From Epiperipatus broadwayi (taxonomy: Eukaryota; Onychophora; Udeonychophora; Euonychophora; Peripatidae), in NCBI GenBank assembly GCA_028023455.1, contig JAQFVV010000064.1:498001-562000 (forward strand): a stretch of DNA of 64,000 nucleotides, read 5' to 3'. Below the pieces are notes generated by a model. That model did not search any database and was not told the origin of the DNA. It worked only from the letters and a program-made list of their open reading frames with translations. This document shows, piece by piece, positions 1 to 10,193 of the stretch (position 1 is the stretch's first letter; each line of letters opens with the position of its first letter). Both the position numbers and the translations under genes were made by a program.

Positions 1-2124
1 GGTTTTACTTTATGTTCAAGTACTTAAATAAAAAAATTTGAGACATATTGACGAACTCATTGCAATTGCATCCAAATAAGATGAAGATAGGTTGTTTGTT
101 ATCTTAAGAACATTTTGTTCTGTTATCTAAGTCATGAAGGCACATACTATCCATTGAAAAACTAATTGTGTCAGCTATAAAATGAAGTAATAGCACTATG
201 CTATGCAAACCAGTGTTTTATATTATCATGAAAATTTCTTTGAGCAATAATACATTGCAAGGAAGAATTGATTAAATTGATCTAACTGTTGAAGACTCAT
301 AAGAGTTCTTAAAAACGTACAAACTATATATGCAGTATGCTAAGGCATATTTGCCAGAAAATAAAACCTTACTTTTATTGTAACGTGGTATATAATAAAA
401 GAAAAAATTGTCAAAAATTATTATTTACCAACTATTTGTAAAGTGAAACTACACTACGAGAGAATTGAGATTTCATGCATTGGAGGAATTTGCTAAAGAA
501 AAAAAAATTCCCTAAGTAAACTATAAACTGATATTACTAAATGTTTGCCAATGATATGGATACTACTTAAGTTGGTCTGTATATCTATTAGATGAACACT
601 GTCAATCATTGCCAACGTTTAGTTGTCAAATATCTGAGTGAATATCTATGTAAGTCATGTGATTAAAGCAATCAAAGAAATAAGAAGCACTTCATAGAAT
701 AAAAAATTATTTGACAATTTTGTATTGAAAAAAACAAGCATTCAGTAACTTACACCTTCATATAGATGTTAACTAGGTATCAAAGTAAGCCTATATTAAC
801 GGTTTATAAATTCTTTGCTTTGTGCTAAATTCTTGGAAAACTAATGTGTGCTTTCACACCAACACATTAATTTCAAAAATGACATGATTCAATTTACTTA
901 TTAGTAAATTTAATGAATTAATCAAAGCAAAAAAGTGTTATTTCAGGTCTTAAAGGAAAACGTAGTGAATTCAACAACTTTCCAAATGTATCAGCAATAG
1001 AAAATTATCATCAAGATTTACGTACCTATTTTAGTACTTGGAATCTCCCATTCTAATTTTAGTCAATAATTTGAAGATATTCTCAAAACAAACATACCAT
1101 CTTCAAAACAGAAAAGATTTTCAAAATTACAAGAAAAAATGGTAGAAGTATAAATGTAAAAATGCAATTAAATTCAAAGACGGCTATGACTTTAAAATAT
1201 ACACACTCTATCTGGATAATGGTTTATAACACAGTTTTTTAATTGTATTCTTTATGACATTTAGTGGAATCTGGATTCAAAGAAGTCGCTAATCTTTTAA
1301 TTAAAAACAAAAGAAAGAAACCATTTGGAATAAGTAATGGCGAGAATTTAAGAATGTTGACAAAATTAAAAATAAATATTAATAAATTGATAGGAACCAC
1401 TAGATTCATCTTTTCCATGAGAATTGCTTTTATTAAATTATTCTAGATTTTTTAAAATATTTTCACTCTTTATCTTAATTTTCTATAATGCGCATGTGAC
1501 GGTAATTGATTTAAAAAATATTTTTATAAAAAACATTAAATGGTATTATTTACAATAACAACTTTTTTTACTATTATATAGGATGCAGAAGAAAGATTGG
1601 TACAAAAATCAAAGTAAATTTATCATTGAATCTTTATGTTTGTTCGTTTAAAAAAGTAGCTCTTCAGTAAAAAGCTGAGAACTTTTTTTTTTCTGAAAAG
1701 GGGCAGTAGGCAAATAAATTTGGAAATGTCTAATCTAATAGAAAATGAAATATAACTATTAATAATTAAATAAATATTGGATACAAAAAAATAAAATAGA
1801 ACCGTAGGTTTTTGAAAGTAACTTTTTATTTATATATAATCGTAATTTTAGTTACGTTCTTTATTACTATTATTGTTAAAATTTGTTTAATTATTTTTTG
1901 TATAAGTTTGTAAGAATGTTATTCTACGCTAATATTATGTTTTGAATCAAAATTGATAACAGCATAATTACAAGCTACTTCTCGACTTGTATTTGGAGTT
2001 GATCCATTTTTTGTTTCTTCAGGATGAGGAATATTGTCATACGTTATGCCCGATGATGTCTCCTAAATATAAATATATAACAAGTATTTAATCAGTTATG
2101 AAAATAAATAAGGCAATTAAAACA
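1..2124. other. AT-rich stretch without recognisable gene
   Basis: I see no coding domain, RNA gene or clear repeat here. Open frames are short and have the low-complexity K/N/I/L/F composition expected by chance in very AT-rich DNA. Confidence 0.6.
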
Positions 2125-2170
2125 TTATATATATATGTGTGTGTGTGTGTCTGTGTGCGTGTGTGTGTAT
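2125..2170. repeat. (TA)n-(TG)n microsatellite
   Basis: A short TA run passes into an interrupted GT run. It is one of several TA/TG tracts in the window, most of which mark the edges of repeat copies. Confidence 0.9.
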
Positions 2171-2347
2171 GCACAATGTACCTCCGTAATAGACTGATTC
2201 TCTTTGCATTCTGCCTCAACACCATCTTTGAATCAATGCATGTGCTACTTTAAAGTACTAGCGTGTTTGCATCAGGACTTAGGAAATGAAAAGTGACATG
2301 TAATGTGATTATCTTCGAAAAAGTATTCTCTGCTTCCCTTGTCATCG

Positions 2348-2452
2348 TTAAATTTTGCAAATCACTTTAAAACATTTTGGCGACTCTATGGCTTTACTGA
2401 CATAAGCAGTTTAAATCCTTTCAAATGCTTCAGTGGCAGTTTGCCCAATTTG
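2348..2452 (-). pseudogene. Possible mariner-type transposase N-terminal relic
   Basis: About 35 minus-strand codons, with one internal stop near 2,412, read QIGQTATEAFERI, stop, TAYVSKAIE. This resembles the start of the helix-turn-helix of Mos1/mariner transposases, where a G-x-[ST]-A-[TS]-E-[TA]-[FL]-E motif is followed by a TAYG[DE]xA[LI] motif. No catalytic DDD domain and no terminal inverted repeats are visible around it. The match is short, so a chance resemblance is possible. Confidence 0.35.
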
Positions 2453-3429
2453 AAACAAAATATTATGACTCATAATCTAGATATATTATGCCTTAATTTT
2501 TTTGCGATAAATAACTAATCTTTATCAGTATGAAATTCATGTATTGATTCAGTGCTAATACTGTAGGCAAGTTGGAAAGATAATCAGTGACCTTCTTACA
2601 GGAATTACTGGGCATATAATTTAATAAATTTGGTACTTTTGTAGAAGCTGTAAGATGGAAGTTCTCTAGCCAAATTTTTTTAATTATCCATTTGCAGGGC
2701 ATCAAAAAAAATCTTCAAACAATATGGCTGTCTACAAATTATAGTATTTAATATTATTTTTTTAATATGATTCCTAAAAAAACAAAAGAAAATAATTAGA
2801 ATTACAAATAATTGTTAATAAAATTTAATATAAAAAACAAATGAAAAAGCTGGACAAAAAAAGCATAGCAAAAGTGCTACAAACAGGGGTTCTTCGTGTC
2901 AGTGGGCAGAAATCCTTAGTAGTATGCATCATGGTCACAAATACATCATCTTTATGCAATCAGCTCAACATAAATTCTGCTGAATATGAATCGTTTTGTC
3001 TCTCCTATGATTTTTGTTTCTTCTGTCATTGGAAGATGACAAAATTTAATCATTCCACAAAAAATAAGTAAAGTAAAAGCTCAAAAATAATATTACAATA
3101 AACCTAATAAAATTTCCAAATAATGGCAATGAATTTCACAAAGTATTTACATTCATATCTATTATATACATACAAATATTAACTATAGGTTGTAAAATGG
3201 AATTTATAAGCCATTTAATAATCTTTTTAAAGGTAACAGTAATTTATAATTCATTTTCTTAATACTGTTTAATTTAAATAAGTAACCTATGTTCAGTAAA
3301 ATATTTTTGAGAAAACAAATATAAACCATTATTTGAGGGCCCTGAAAATGGATAAGCAAACAAAAAGTACAGCTTCTACAAAAGTTCCTGCAATTGGTAG
3401 TCCCTTCTTTATCAACTGATGTAATCATT
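2453..3429. other. AT-rich stretch, no assignable gene
   Basis: Two minus-strand open frames of about 70 codons (2,493-2,705 and 3,204-3,428) lie here, the second just downstream of the coding relic at 3.43-4.44 kb on the same strand. They may be a decayed continuation of that relic, but no motif supports this. Confidence 0.4.
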
Positions 3430-4440
3430 TCAGTAATATCCTCCCTTCAGTTGAGATGGTTGGTGCATGTTTAGCTCTTTTTCCATTATATTAAACATTA
3501 TTCTTTCAATAATATGTAGCCAATCAAATTTTTCATAATGCATTTGATTATAAAACTTCCAAATTACTAGTATCAAGGCATAATCTAAACGTTTATTAAT
3601 ATATGAAGGGATTGTATATTGCAAGAGTTATTTTTATCTTTAATTTATTAATCTTTTTCTGTATTTTTATGCTCACTCCTGGTAATGCTTTTATATGTTT
3701 TTATTTCACTTTTTGCTTCATCAAACTTAATTTTGAACATCTTTAAAATATTTTTAAAAACTTCAAACGGATAAACGTTATTTTGGATTTTTAGCATTGT
3801 AGAAATATCTTTTGCATGTGATATATAATTTTGGCATAGTTAGCCATTGCTTTTGATAAGAATTGTAAATTAGGGATTTGCTTTTTTCTTTTTCTTGTTA
3901 GGTTCTACTAAATTCGATGAAATAATTTATCACATTCATCTTGCAAATTAGCAATTAGTTCATGGTTTGACTTAAAAGACGATAAGAATTGTAGCATTTT
4001 CTATATGTCCAAAGCCCTCTATTTTATTTGAGTTTATGGCTTAATGTCTTTAGTTCTCTTTCAGAATAATTCTTTAGCTTCTTTTTTTATCTTATACCAT
4101 GCTATATAAGGCAGTAGATTAGAACTTCTTGTATAATCATTTATTATAAATAAAGTATTAAATAAATGATCTACAGTAAAGTAACGGCATATATTTTGTG
4201 TTTTCTTTAAGTAATAAATATTATTATCTTTCTCATAGCCATCAATTAGCTAGTTTTATATTTAGATAGTCAGTAAATCTGATCAACGATGCATTTATTT
4301 GAACATTATTTAATTTATGCTTGAAATAAAAACAAATCAATGAATAACGAGAATCTACTATTAAAAATTGAATATGCATTAGCTTGTACTTGTTTTGCAA
4401 GAAAGGATGAACATAGCTTTCATTTTATACTTTAATTATT
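3430..4440 (-). pseudogene. Unrecognised decayed coding relic
   Basis: About 1 kb on the minus strand keeps protein-like reading across frames, with few stops for such AT-rich DNA. Reading from 4,440 leftward there is a segment with HPFLQNKYKLMHI and FTDYLNIKL, then (frame shift) DGYEKDNNIYYLKKTQNIC and LLPYIAWYKIKKEAKELF, then (frame shift) a Lys/Asn-rich segment with ANLQDECDKLFHRI and FEVFKNILKMFKIKFDEAKS, then a piece ending about 3,430 with ALILVIWKFYNQMHYEKF. The mixed residue composition (W, Y, D, E, H, C) differs from the low-complexity chance frames around it. I do not recognise a family. It could be part of a transposon or an old viral or host-derived insertion. Confidence 0.4.
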
Positions 4441-5284
4441 TTGGAAGATCTTCATACGTGTAATTAAAATCACTACTCAATGTTACCTTACGTGAGTGTT
4501 GAAGCAATTTGTTTTAAACATTATGGATAATATTAATAATGCATTTACTCTTTGTTGTGGAATAAACTGGATCAAATAATGCAACCTCTTTCGAAATCGA
4601 ATGAAACAATTACAGGTACTCATCTTTTAGCTAAAGATGCCACTCTATGGGGCGCCAAAACACATAAAAATGCTGTTTTTTTTGTTGTGCTACAGAATTC
4701 AGGATGCTATGTCGCGTCACAGTACAGCATGTATGTCACATATCAGCAAATACATTTGATGAATTCGCACAATTTATAAAATAATTACGGCTTGATGAGA
4801 GAGTTTGTATTTGAATTGTATTGAAATGTTTTTTTCATTGGATTTTTTTTTTATTTTAAACTATTGAAATGTTCAGATTTTTTAAAGCAATAATTCTAAG
4901 ACTTTTTACAATGTACTGTATTGAACTTTTATTTGGGAAAATGTTAAATATCTATGTTTTTATTGAGTTGCAATTAGGTAATGTGTCAAGTAATGTACTG
5001 TTAGTAACATTCCACGAGACAAAGAAGATTCTACCATCTGTATATTTTTGAAGTAAAAAAGAGCGGTATGAAAAAATATTCAGTAAGAAAAGTCCAAATA
5101 TACAGGTTTTTTGTAAATTTCATAAAAAGCAAATATTATAAACATGTGTGATAAGTAAAGAAGACATTTGTATGTGTTTGTTGTTGTTTAAAAAAGTTTG
5201 AGTTTCTTTCTTCTGTCTGAGTAAGCTTACGATTTTGAATTTTTTTATTTTAGCATTACAAACAACAGAACACTAACTTTAAAA
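4441..5284. other. No recognisable gene
   Basis: AT-rich. A plus-strand frame of 75 codons at 4,552-4,779 has a fairly normal composition but no motif, and it overlaps the upstream edge of the minus-strand relic. I do not call it a gene. Confidence 0.45.
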
Positions 5285-5324
5285 CTAACCCTAACCCTAA
5301 AACTAACCCTAAATCTAACCGTAA
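5285..5324. repeat. Short interstitial telomere-like tract
   Basis: Copies of CTAACC / CCCTAA, some with substitutions, run for about 40 bp. This is the animal telomere repeat TTAGGG on the opposite strand. It may be a repaired double-strand break, or simply part of a repeat that carries the motif. Confidence 0.7.
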
Positions 5325-5371
5325 CAAATTTTACTTTTATTACGATTATTATTTTTTAGTTAAACAACAAC

Positions 5372-5470
5372 AAAAAAAGTCATAACACAAGTAAAAAAAT
5401 ATCTGATAGAAAATTGATAAAAAAAAAAAAGCCGTAACACAATTGAAAAAGTATATGATATAAAAAACAC
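5372..5470. repeat. Two-copy tandem repeat, about 52-bp period
   Basis: Two consecutive A-rich units share the order poly-A, GTCATAACACAA or GCCGTAACACAA, then A-run, TAT, CTGATA or ATGATA. A related direct repeat ('TTTTAGCATTACAAA') lies outside it near 5,255 and 5,585. Confidence 0.55.
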
Positions 5471-5639
5471 GAATCAAATTGTAATTTATTGATTTTATTT
5501 TACATTTATTATTATCATTTAAATTGTATACATTAATAAAAAATAATATTTAAAAAAGACGATTTTGTTTTGTTTTTATTTTTGCATTACAAAAAAGCAC
5601 AGAAAAATTATTAAAATCAATGGCCCTTGAATGTTCATA

Positions 5640-6308
5640 TTTTATAGTTTTAGCATGAAAACAGCGCCATCCAATGGCCTTTTTAGCTATAAGACAAGCG
5701 CCCAATTACATAATTTCTCTGAATGGTTATTATCTGAATTATTTCCAAATCTGAATAAATATTGAATAAATTGCTATTCCCTGAGCTGGTGTATTGTTTA
5801 TATATGACAATATGGTGTTTAAGCAAAAAGTCTCTTATTTAAAAAGTCATTAATATTTGATCTTGTTGTTGTAAGTATAATTATGCCATTTTTGTGTTTT
5901 TGTATTTAGTCTAAAATTTTATTCACTTATTTAGACTATTAATTTCTATGATATTTAATGTCATTATTTTTAATATTGTATTCATGAGTTTTTGATTATA
6001 TTTTTTTTGCTTGCAACGAGTTTTTAGTTTGTCTTTAAAAACAGTAACTATAATTAATAGTTTGTTATTCTTAAAGTATTAAACCTTCAACTGACACAGC
6101 TTTTTCTCGTTTATAGTGTTGTTTTGTATTTACCTCAATAAAGTATTTTCCCCAGTATCTTGTTTGCACTTTTGACTTACTAGCAGACTAGATACCATAG
6201 TAAGATGATCTGTTTATTTTGATTATTTTCAGTTTGGTGAGTAATTTCATTATTTCTAGTATCCTCATCTTCCCATTCATTAAAAATCTCATGCAATACA
6301 GTACCACC
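5640..6308. other. No recognisable gene
   Basis: AT-rich DNA with no coding motif, RNA gene or clear repeat. Confidence 0.55.
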
Positions 6309-6311
6309 TTA

Positions 6312-6713
6312 TATCATCATCATCAACCATTATCAATCCACAGCAGGATGAAGGTATCTCCAAGTTCAATCCATCTTTTCCTATCATTAGCTTCTCTTCT
6401 CCACATCACCCCTGCACACTTTCTTATTTCATCTATCCATGTCACATGTGGTCTCTTTCTGGGTCTTTTACAATCTCTTGGAATCCAGTTTAAAATTTCA
6501 ATTGTCCATCTGTTATCATCTCTTCTGACAATATATCCAGCCCAACTCCACTTCAGTCTATTAATTTTTTCAATGAGGTCAGTAACACCTGTTTATTCTC
6601 TAACCCATATGTTGCATTTTCGATCCCTTCTTGTTACTCCCAACATGCATTTCTCCATACTTCTTTGAATGATCTGAAGTCTCTGTGTTGCTTTTCTATT
6701 AAGTGTCCAAGTC

Positions 6714-6714
<1 letters not shown>
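6312..6714 (-). pseudogene. RTE-clade LINE, C-terminal end of reverse transcriptase ORF
   Basis: Minus-strand coding runs from about 6,713 to a stop at 6,323-6,325. It holds the typical end of RTE-type ORFs: RLQIIQRSMEKCMLGVTRRD, then RLKWSWAGYIVRRDDNRW, then KRPRKRPHVTWIDEIRK and ANDRKRWIELGD. One internal stop (TAA at 6,593-6,595) sits where a Gln codon is expected. A short (TGA)n tail follows at 6,312-6,325, the simple-repeat 3' end usual for RTE elements. The copy is cut at its 5' side by a (TA)n microsatellite and is a dead 0.4-kb fragment. The plus-strand open frame over it is an antisense shadow. Confidence 0.9.

Positions 6715-6745
<31 letters not shown>
6715..6745. repeat. (TA)n-(CA)n microsatellite
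   Basis: The TA then CA run directly abuts the 5'-truncated edge of the RTE fragment. Confidence 0.9.
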
Positions 6746-6746
<1 letters not shown>

Positions 6747-7085
6747 AGATTAAAGATTTTATACTATTATTAACTTTTTCAATTAACTCCTGAATATTTT
6801 GTGTTTCAAAATCAATCTCATCAATTTGAATCTCATTTTCTTGAGATATCATCACTCTAATCCAAATCCTATTTTTACTCATATTACATCAGTTATATAC
6901 TTTATTGTTTTTATGCTTTTCATAACTTCCAATATTACAATTATCTACTATATGCCCAACAGGCCATTATATCTAAAATATAAAAAATCTCTACCTTTTA
7001 ATATGAGTGAAATACAATTTTATTGTTCTATATGGTCTATTAATAATTCATACAGATTTTAGAAATGGATTTAAAACAAATTTTA
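6746..7085. other. No recognisable gene
   Basis: AT-rich. One open frame at 6,799-7,062 on the plus strand has no motif. Confidence 0.5.
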
Positions 7086-7182
7086 TTTGTTTCGGTAATA
7101 GTATGAATACTGAATCTTACCATCTGATGGTGCTCTTTTTTGCTCAATTCTCATCAATATACTGATTCATGGGTTGCCTGTT

Positions 7183-7830
7183 TGTTTACATAATATTACG
7201 GTAAAAGATTTTTTTTGTAACCTGTTTTTATTATTTTTTTGTTGGTGATTGTGAACCACCAACGTTTTTTTTTTATTACATAATATTACGATAAGAGTTT
7301 TTTTTTTTTCAACCGGTTTTTAATTTTTTTTTCGTTGCCAGCAACGGTAAACCACCAAAGTTTTTTTTTATTCCACCTGGATTTTTTTTGTTTTTAATAA
7401 ACAAATACTTTGTTTTAGATGGTCTAAGGGTGTTGGTTTGTTTGTAAATTAATGACTAACTGTCTATTGGTTTCTCTATATAATATTACTTACAGTAAAC
7501 CAAAGTTTTTTTTTCACACGATTTTTTATTTATTTCATATTTTTTAAGAAACAAACACTTTGTTTTTAGATGGTGTTAGGAGTATTGTTTTGCTTTGAAA
7601 TTATCGATTAACACACTGTCAGTTTGTTTACACAAAAATATGGTAACAAACACTTTGTTTTTAGATAGTGGAGGAGGGATTGGTTGTTTGCTTTTAACTT
7701 ATCTTCTTTTTTTTTGGTTGATGTTTTGATTTGCTGAAAACTTCAATAATTGGTATTTTTGAATAAACCAACAATTGGTTTTTTAGAGGCTGGAGGGAAG
7801 AGGTATTCTTTTTTTTTTTCTAAAAAGAAA
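7183..7830. repeat. Degenerate T-rich tandem modules
   Basis: Motifs recur at irregular spacing: TTACATAATATTACG (near 7,187 and 7,276), AACCACCAA (near 7,254 and 7,353), and AACAAACACTTTGTTTTTAG (near 7,403, 7,550 and 7,645). This suggests old, unequal duplication inside the inverted-terminal unit. Confidence 0.6.
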
Positions 7831-8092
7831 TTTATTTAACAAATTTAATATGATTTATAAGTTACAATCAATTGTAATAGTTTGTATTGGAACTAAAGTT
7901 TATATTGGAACTTTGATCTGGAGACATTTAGGTTGTTCATGTGCCACAGTTGGGACCATCTCTGTTTATAAAGTTCTCTTTTTGTGGGTGATGTTTGCCT
8001 AATATAGCACAGGTTGTGCATATGCTATGATTTATATCTTGTAGTCATTTAGGGCTATTGTGTTGTTACATGTGGTTGAGTTGTCACTTATA

Positions 8093-8887
8093 CTATTGCT
8101 GCAGTATTGGAATCTCAAAGAGTTTCCAAGTGTCATCAAAGGTGCTGTTGGAGGCAAACATTTGATCTCTTTTCTTTATTTTGGTAATGGTGTCAATGAA
8201 GGTGAGAGCTGGGTTTCGGCTTGAATCCTCAATGGCTAGTTGACAGCGTACCAGCCATAATGAGAATGTGAGGAAAATGGCCAGTCGGATCCAAGCATAT
8301 GTTTTTGTGCCTAGGCATCTTTGAATAGAGGTGATCATGTTGTAGTTTATTTTAGAGTTAGAGTGAATTAACTGTCTGATGCAGTTGTACTTAGGGCATA
8401 TGTTAATGATATGGTCAATTGTTTCCTCCTCTCGCTGACAGAGCTGACATTGGGGATCCAGGTTGCCATGGCTTCTTCTGTATACTAGAAACGATCTAGT
8501 GGGAAGTGCATTAAGATTTAACTTTATCACAAAGTCAAAATATTTGGCTTCCGGGCTCCAGAGCCTAAATTGGGAAATGATTTTTTTATTTGTTATTTTA
8601 AGCCTGCAATCCTGTACTTGGCTGTGTGGGTGTTGTAGGCTATAGGCTTCCCAATAAGTTATTTTTGAATTGTATGAGGGTGGATTTCTTTTAGTTAGGT
8701 TGAAGTAGTAGGCTGAGAGGGATAGGATCCAGTCCTGTTTATGTGGTGGTGGTCGATCTGTGGGGGAGATTGTTGGAGCAAATTCTAGATTGTCAAAAGT
8801 TAATGAGAGTTTCTTTTGATTTTGAATTATAGTCTTCTTTTTTTTTGTTAATTTATTACTAGGCTTTTTTTGTTTTGTTTCAAATCT
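8093..8887 (-). pseudogene. LINE ORF C-terminus with zf-RVT-type CCHC
   Basis: The minus strand is open from 8,887 to a stop at 8,093, about 264 codons with no internal stop, though no proper start is present. The order is a Lys-rich stretch, FAPTISPTDRPPPHKQDW, ITYWEAYSLQHPHSQ, FRLWSPEAKYFDFVIKLN, LPTRSFLVYRRSHG, the zinc motif C-x2-C-x8-H-x4-C (CQLC to HIINIC), and an end with DTWKLFEIPIL. This is the region after the reverse transcriptase in site-specific-type and related non-LTR retrotransposons. No RT motifs remain, so the copy is 5'-truncated, and it lies inside the 7.09-10.19 kb unit. A more decayed relative is at 18.3-18.9 kb. Confidence 0.75.
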
Positions 8888-9062
8888 TTACACTACAGAA
8901 AGCTTTATATGATAGTGAAAAGTTCTTCCTTAATTTTTTGGACCTTTAATTTTAAAAAAAGACATAAACAATTCGTTTTTAAAGAACACTTTTTTTAAGC
9001 CGAGGTAGGTGGGGTGCTAAGGAAAGTTTGTTTTGATTTTGAATTATCGACTTCCTTTTGAA

Positions 9063-9101
9063 TTTTCTTTTTGAACATTTTATTATGTTACCACACAGTT
9101 C

Positions 9102-9134
<33 letters not shown>

Positions 9135-9144
9135 TGATGAGGCC

Positions 9145-9188
<44 letters not shown>

Positions 9189-9225
9189 TTCTTTTTGAAC
9201 ATTTTATTATGTTACCACACAGTTC

Positions 9226-9258
<33 letters not shown>

Positions 9259-9276
9259 TGATGAGGCCTTTTGAAT
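9063..9276. repeat. 124-bp tandem duplication containing (TTA)n
   Basis: The unit starting TTTTCTTTTTGAACATTT at 9,063 repeats at 9,187, offset exactly 124 bp. Each unit carries its own (TTA)n run and the string TTTGATGAGGCC (9,133 and 9,257). The open frame that crosses it is a microsatellite artefact. Confidence 0.9.
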
Positions 9277-9409
9277 CAACTCTTAAACACTTTTTTTATA
9301 TATAATAAAATATTATCTACTTTAACTGTTAATGAAAGTTATCAAGTATTACCTACCTACTTTATAATCATGTGAACAACAAAAACAACAAGTTTCCCCA
9401 TAAAATAAT

Positions 9410-9745
9410 TTATTGAATCAAAAAAAAAATGAAACTTTGGATAAGTTGTGAAACAAAACAAGTAAAAAAATCACCACCATTTACAGGAACATAAAAAACA
9501 GCAGCCAAAATTAACATGCAAATAAAATAACAGGGAAACCTCAAAGCTGTAAGTAATGGGATATTGGAGCCTTCAAACCAACAACTTTCCTTTGACAGAC
9601 CTATATAGGTACGCTTGCAGAAGTTTCTCTTTCTGAAAAAACATAATATTGTGCATTCACTTGGGTGATCAGTTGGCAATTCATTCAGCTTCGACCAATT
9701 TGGACAACTTGTAGACAACATTTGACAGTTCTCACACAGATACAC
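9410..9745 (-). other. Unassigned 111-codon open frame
   Basis: The frame has a Cys-rich first half (CENCQMLSTSCPNW, CTILCFFRKRNFCKRTY) and a hydrophobic second half that could form a membrane segment (CYFICMLILAAVFYVPV). The start is a GTG, so it is not a natural initiation site. It is less AT-biased than its flanks and lies inside the inverted-terminal unit. It may be part of a lost transposon gene or a captured exon. I recognise no family. Confidence 0.25.
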
Positions 9746-10193
9746 ACGTAAACAGCTATGTGTGCAAAATCAGAACTCTTCTGAAAAGAAGAACCTTTTC
9801 AGGTTGTGTTTAAATGAAAAGCATAGGGAAGCATGTGTGACAACATGACAATTCTTAATACGAAATACTAATTCCACTATGCTTTATAAAAAATTTCTGA
9901 CAATGAATTTTTGCAAAGTTTTGTCTCTTTCAAATATGGCCACCATCAAATAAGACTGTAGCAAGAGTTCAAGAGTGCTCACTTGAAAATACTGTCACAA
10001 TGCAATGGGTGTAGTATTTTATTACATACTCATAGAATACATTGACCTCAGGCAGCCTGTTATGGCTCAAACACCACCTCTTGTACTGTCAGCTATAAGT
10101 CAAGGCAACTAAAATGGTATATTGATGTGCATTTTGTGAAAAAGAGCACCATCAGATGGTAGGCTTCAGTTTTCATACTATTACCTTTGTTTC

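Larger units (their letters stand above)
7094..10185. mobile_element. 3.1-kb unit with inverted termini and 8-bp target duplication
   Basis: The first about 88 bp (7,094-7,181) match the reverse complement of the last about 85 bp (10,101-10,185). Both ends begin GGTAATAGTATGAA and share the block TACCATCTGATGGTGCTC. Immediately outside, TTTGTTTC occurs at 7,086-7,093 and again at 10,186-10,193, an 8-bp direct repeat abutting both termini exactly. Such termini and duplication length are known for several DNA transposon superfamilies (hAT, Merlin, P, MULE-like). No transposase of any of these is readable inside, so the family is undetermined. The inside carries T-rich degenerate repeats, a LINE fragment on the minus strand, a duplicated (TTA)n block and one unassigned open frame. 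It is probably a non-autonomous element that later received other insertions. Confidence 0.7.

Noticed and set aside
2493-4440. hAT-type transposase for the 2.5-4.4 kb minus-strand relic
   Set aside because: I looked for hAT dimerisation and catalytic patterns and found none, so the relic is left unassigned.
6219-6668. 149-codon plus-strand open frame
   Set aside because: It is the antisense shadow of the RTE LINE coding on the minus strand, which has the recognisable motifs.
9071-9274. Open frame with long Tyr/Leu runs
   Set aside because: It reads through the (TTA)n microsatellite duplication and has no protein meaning.
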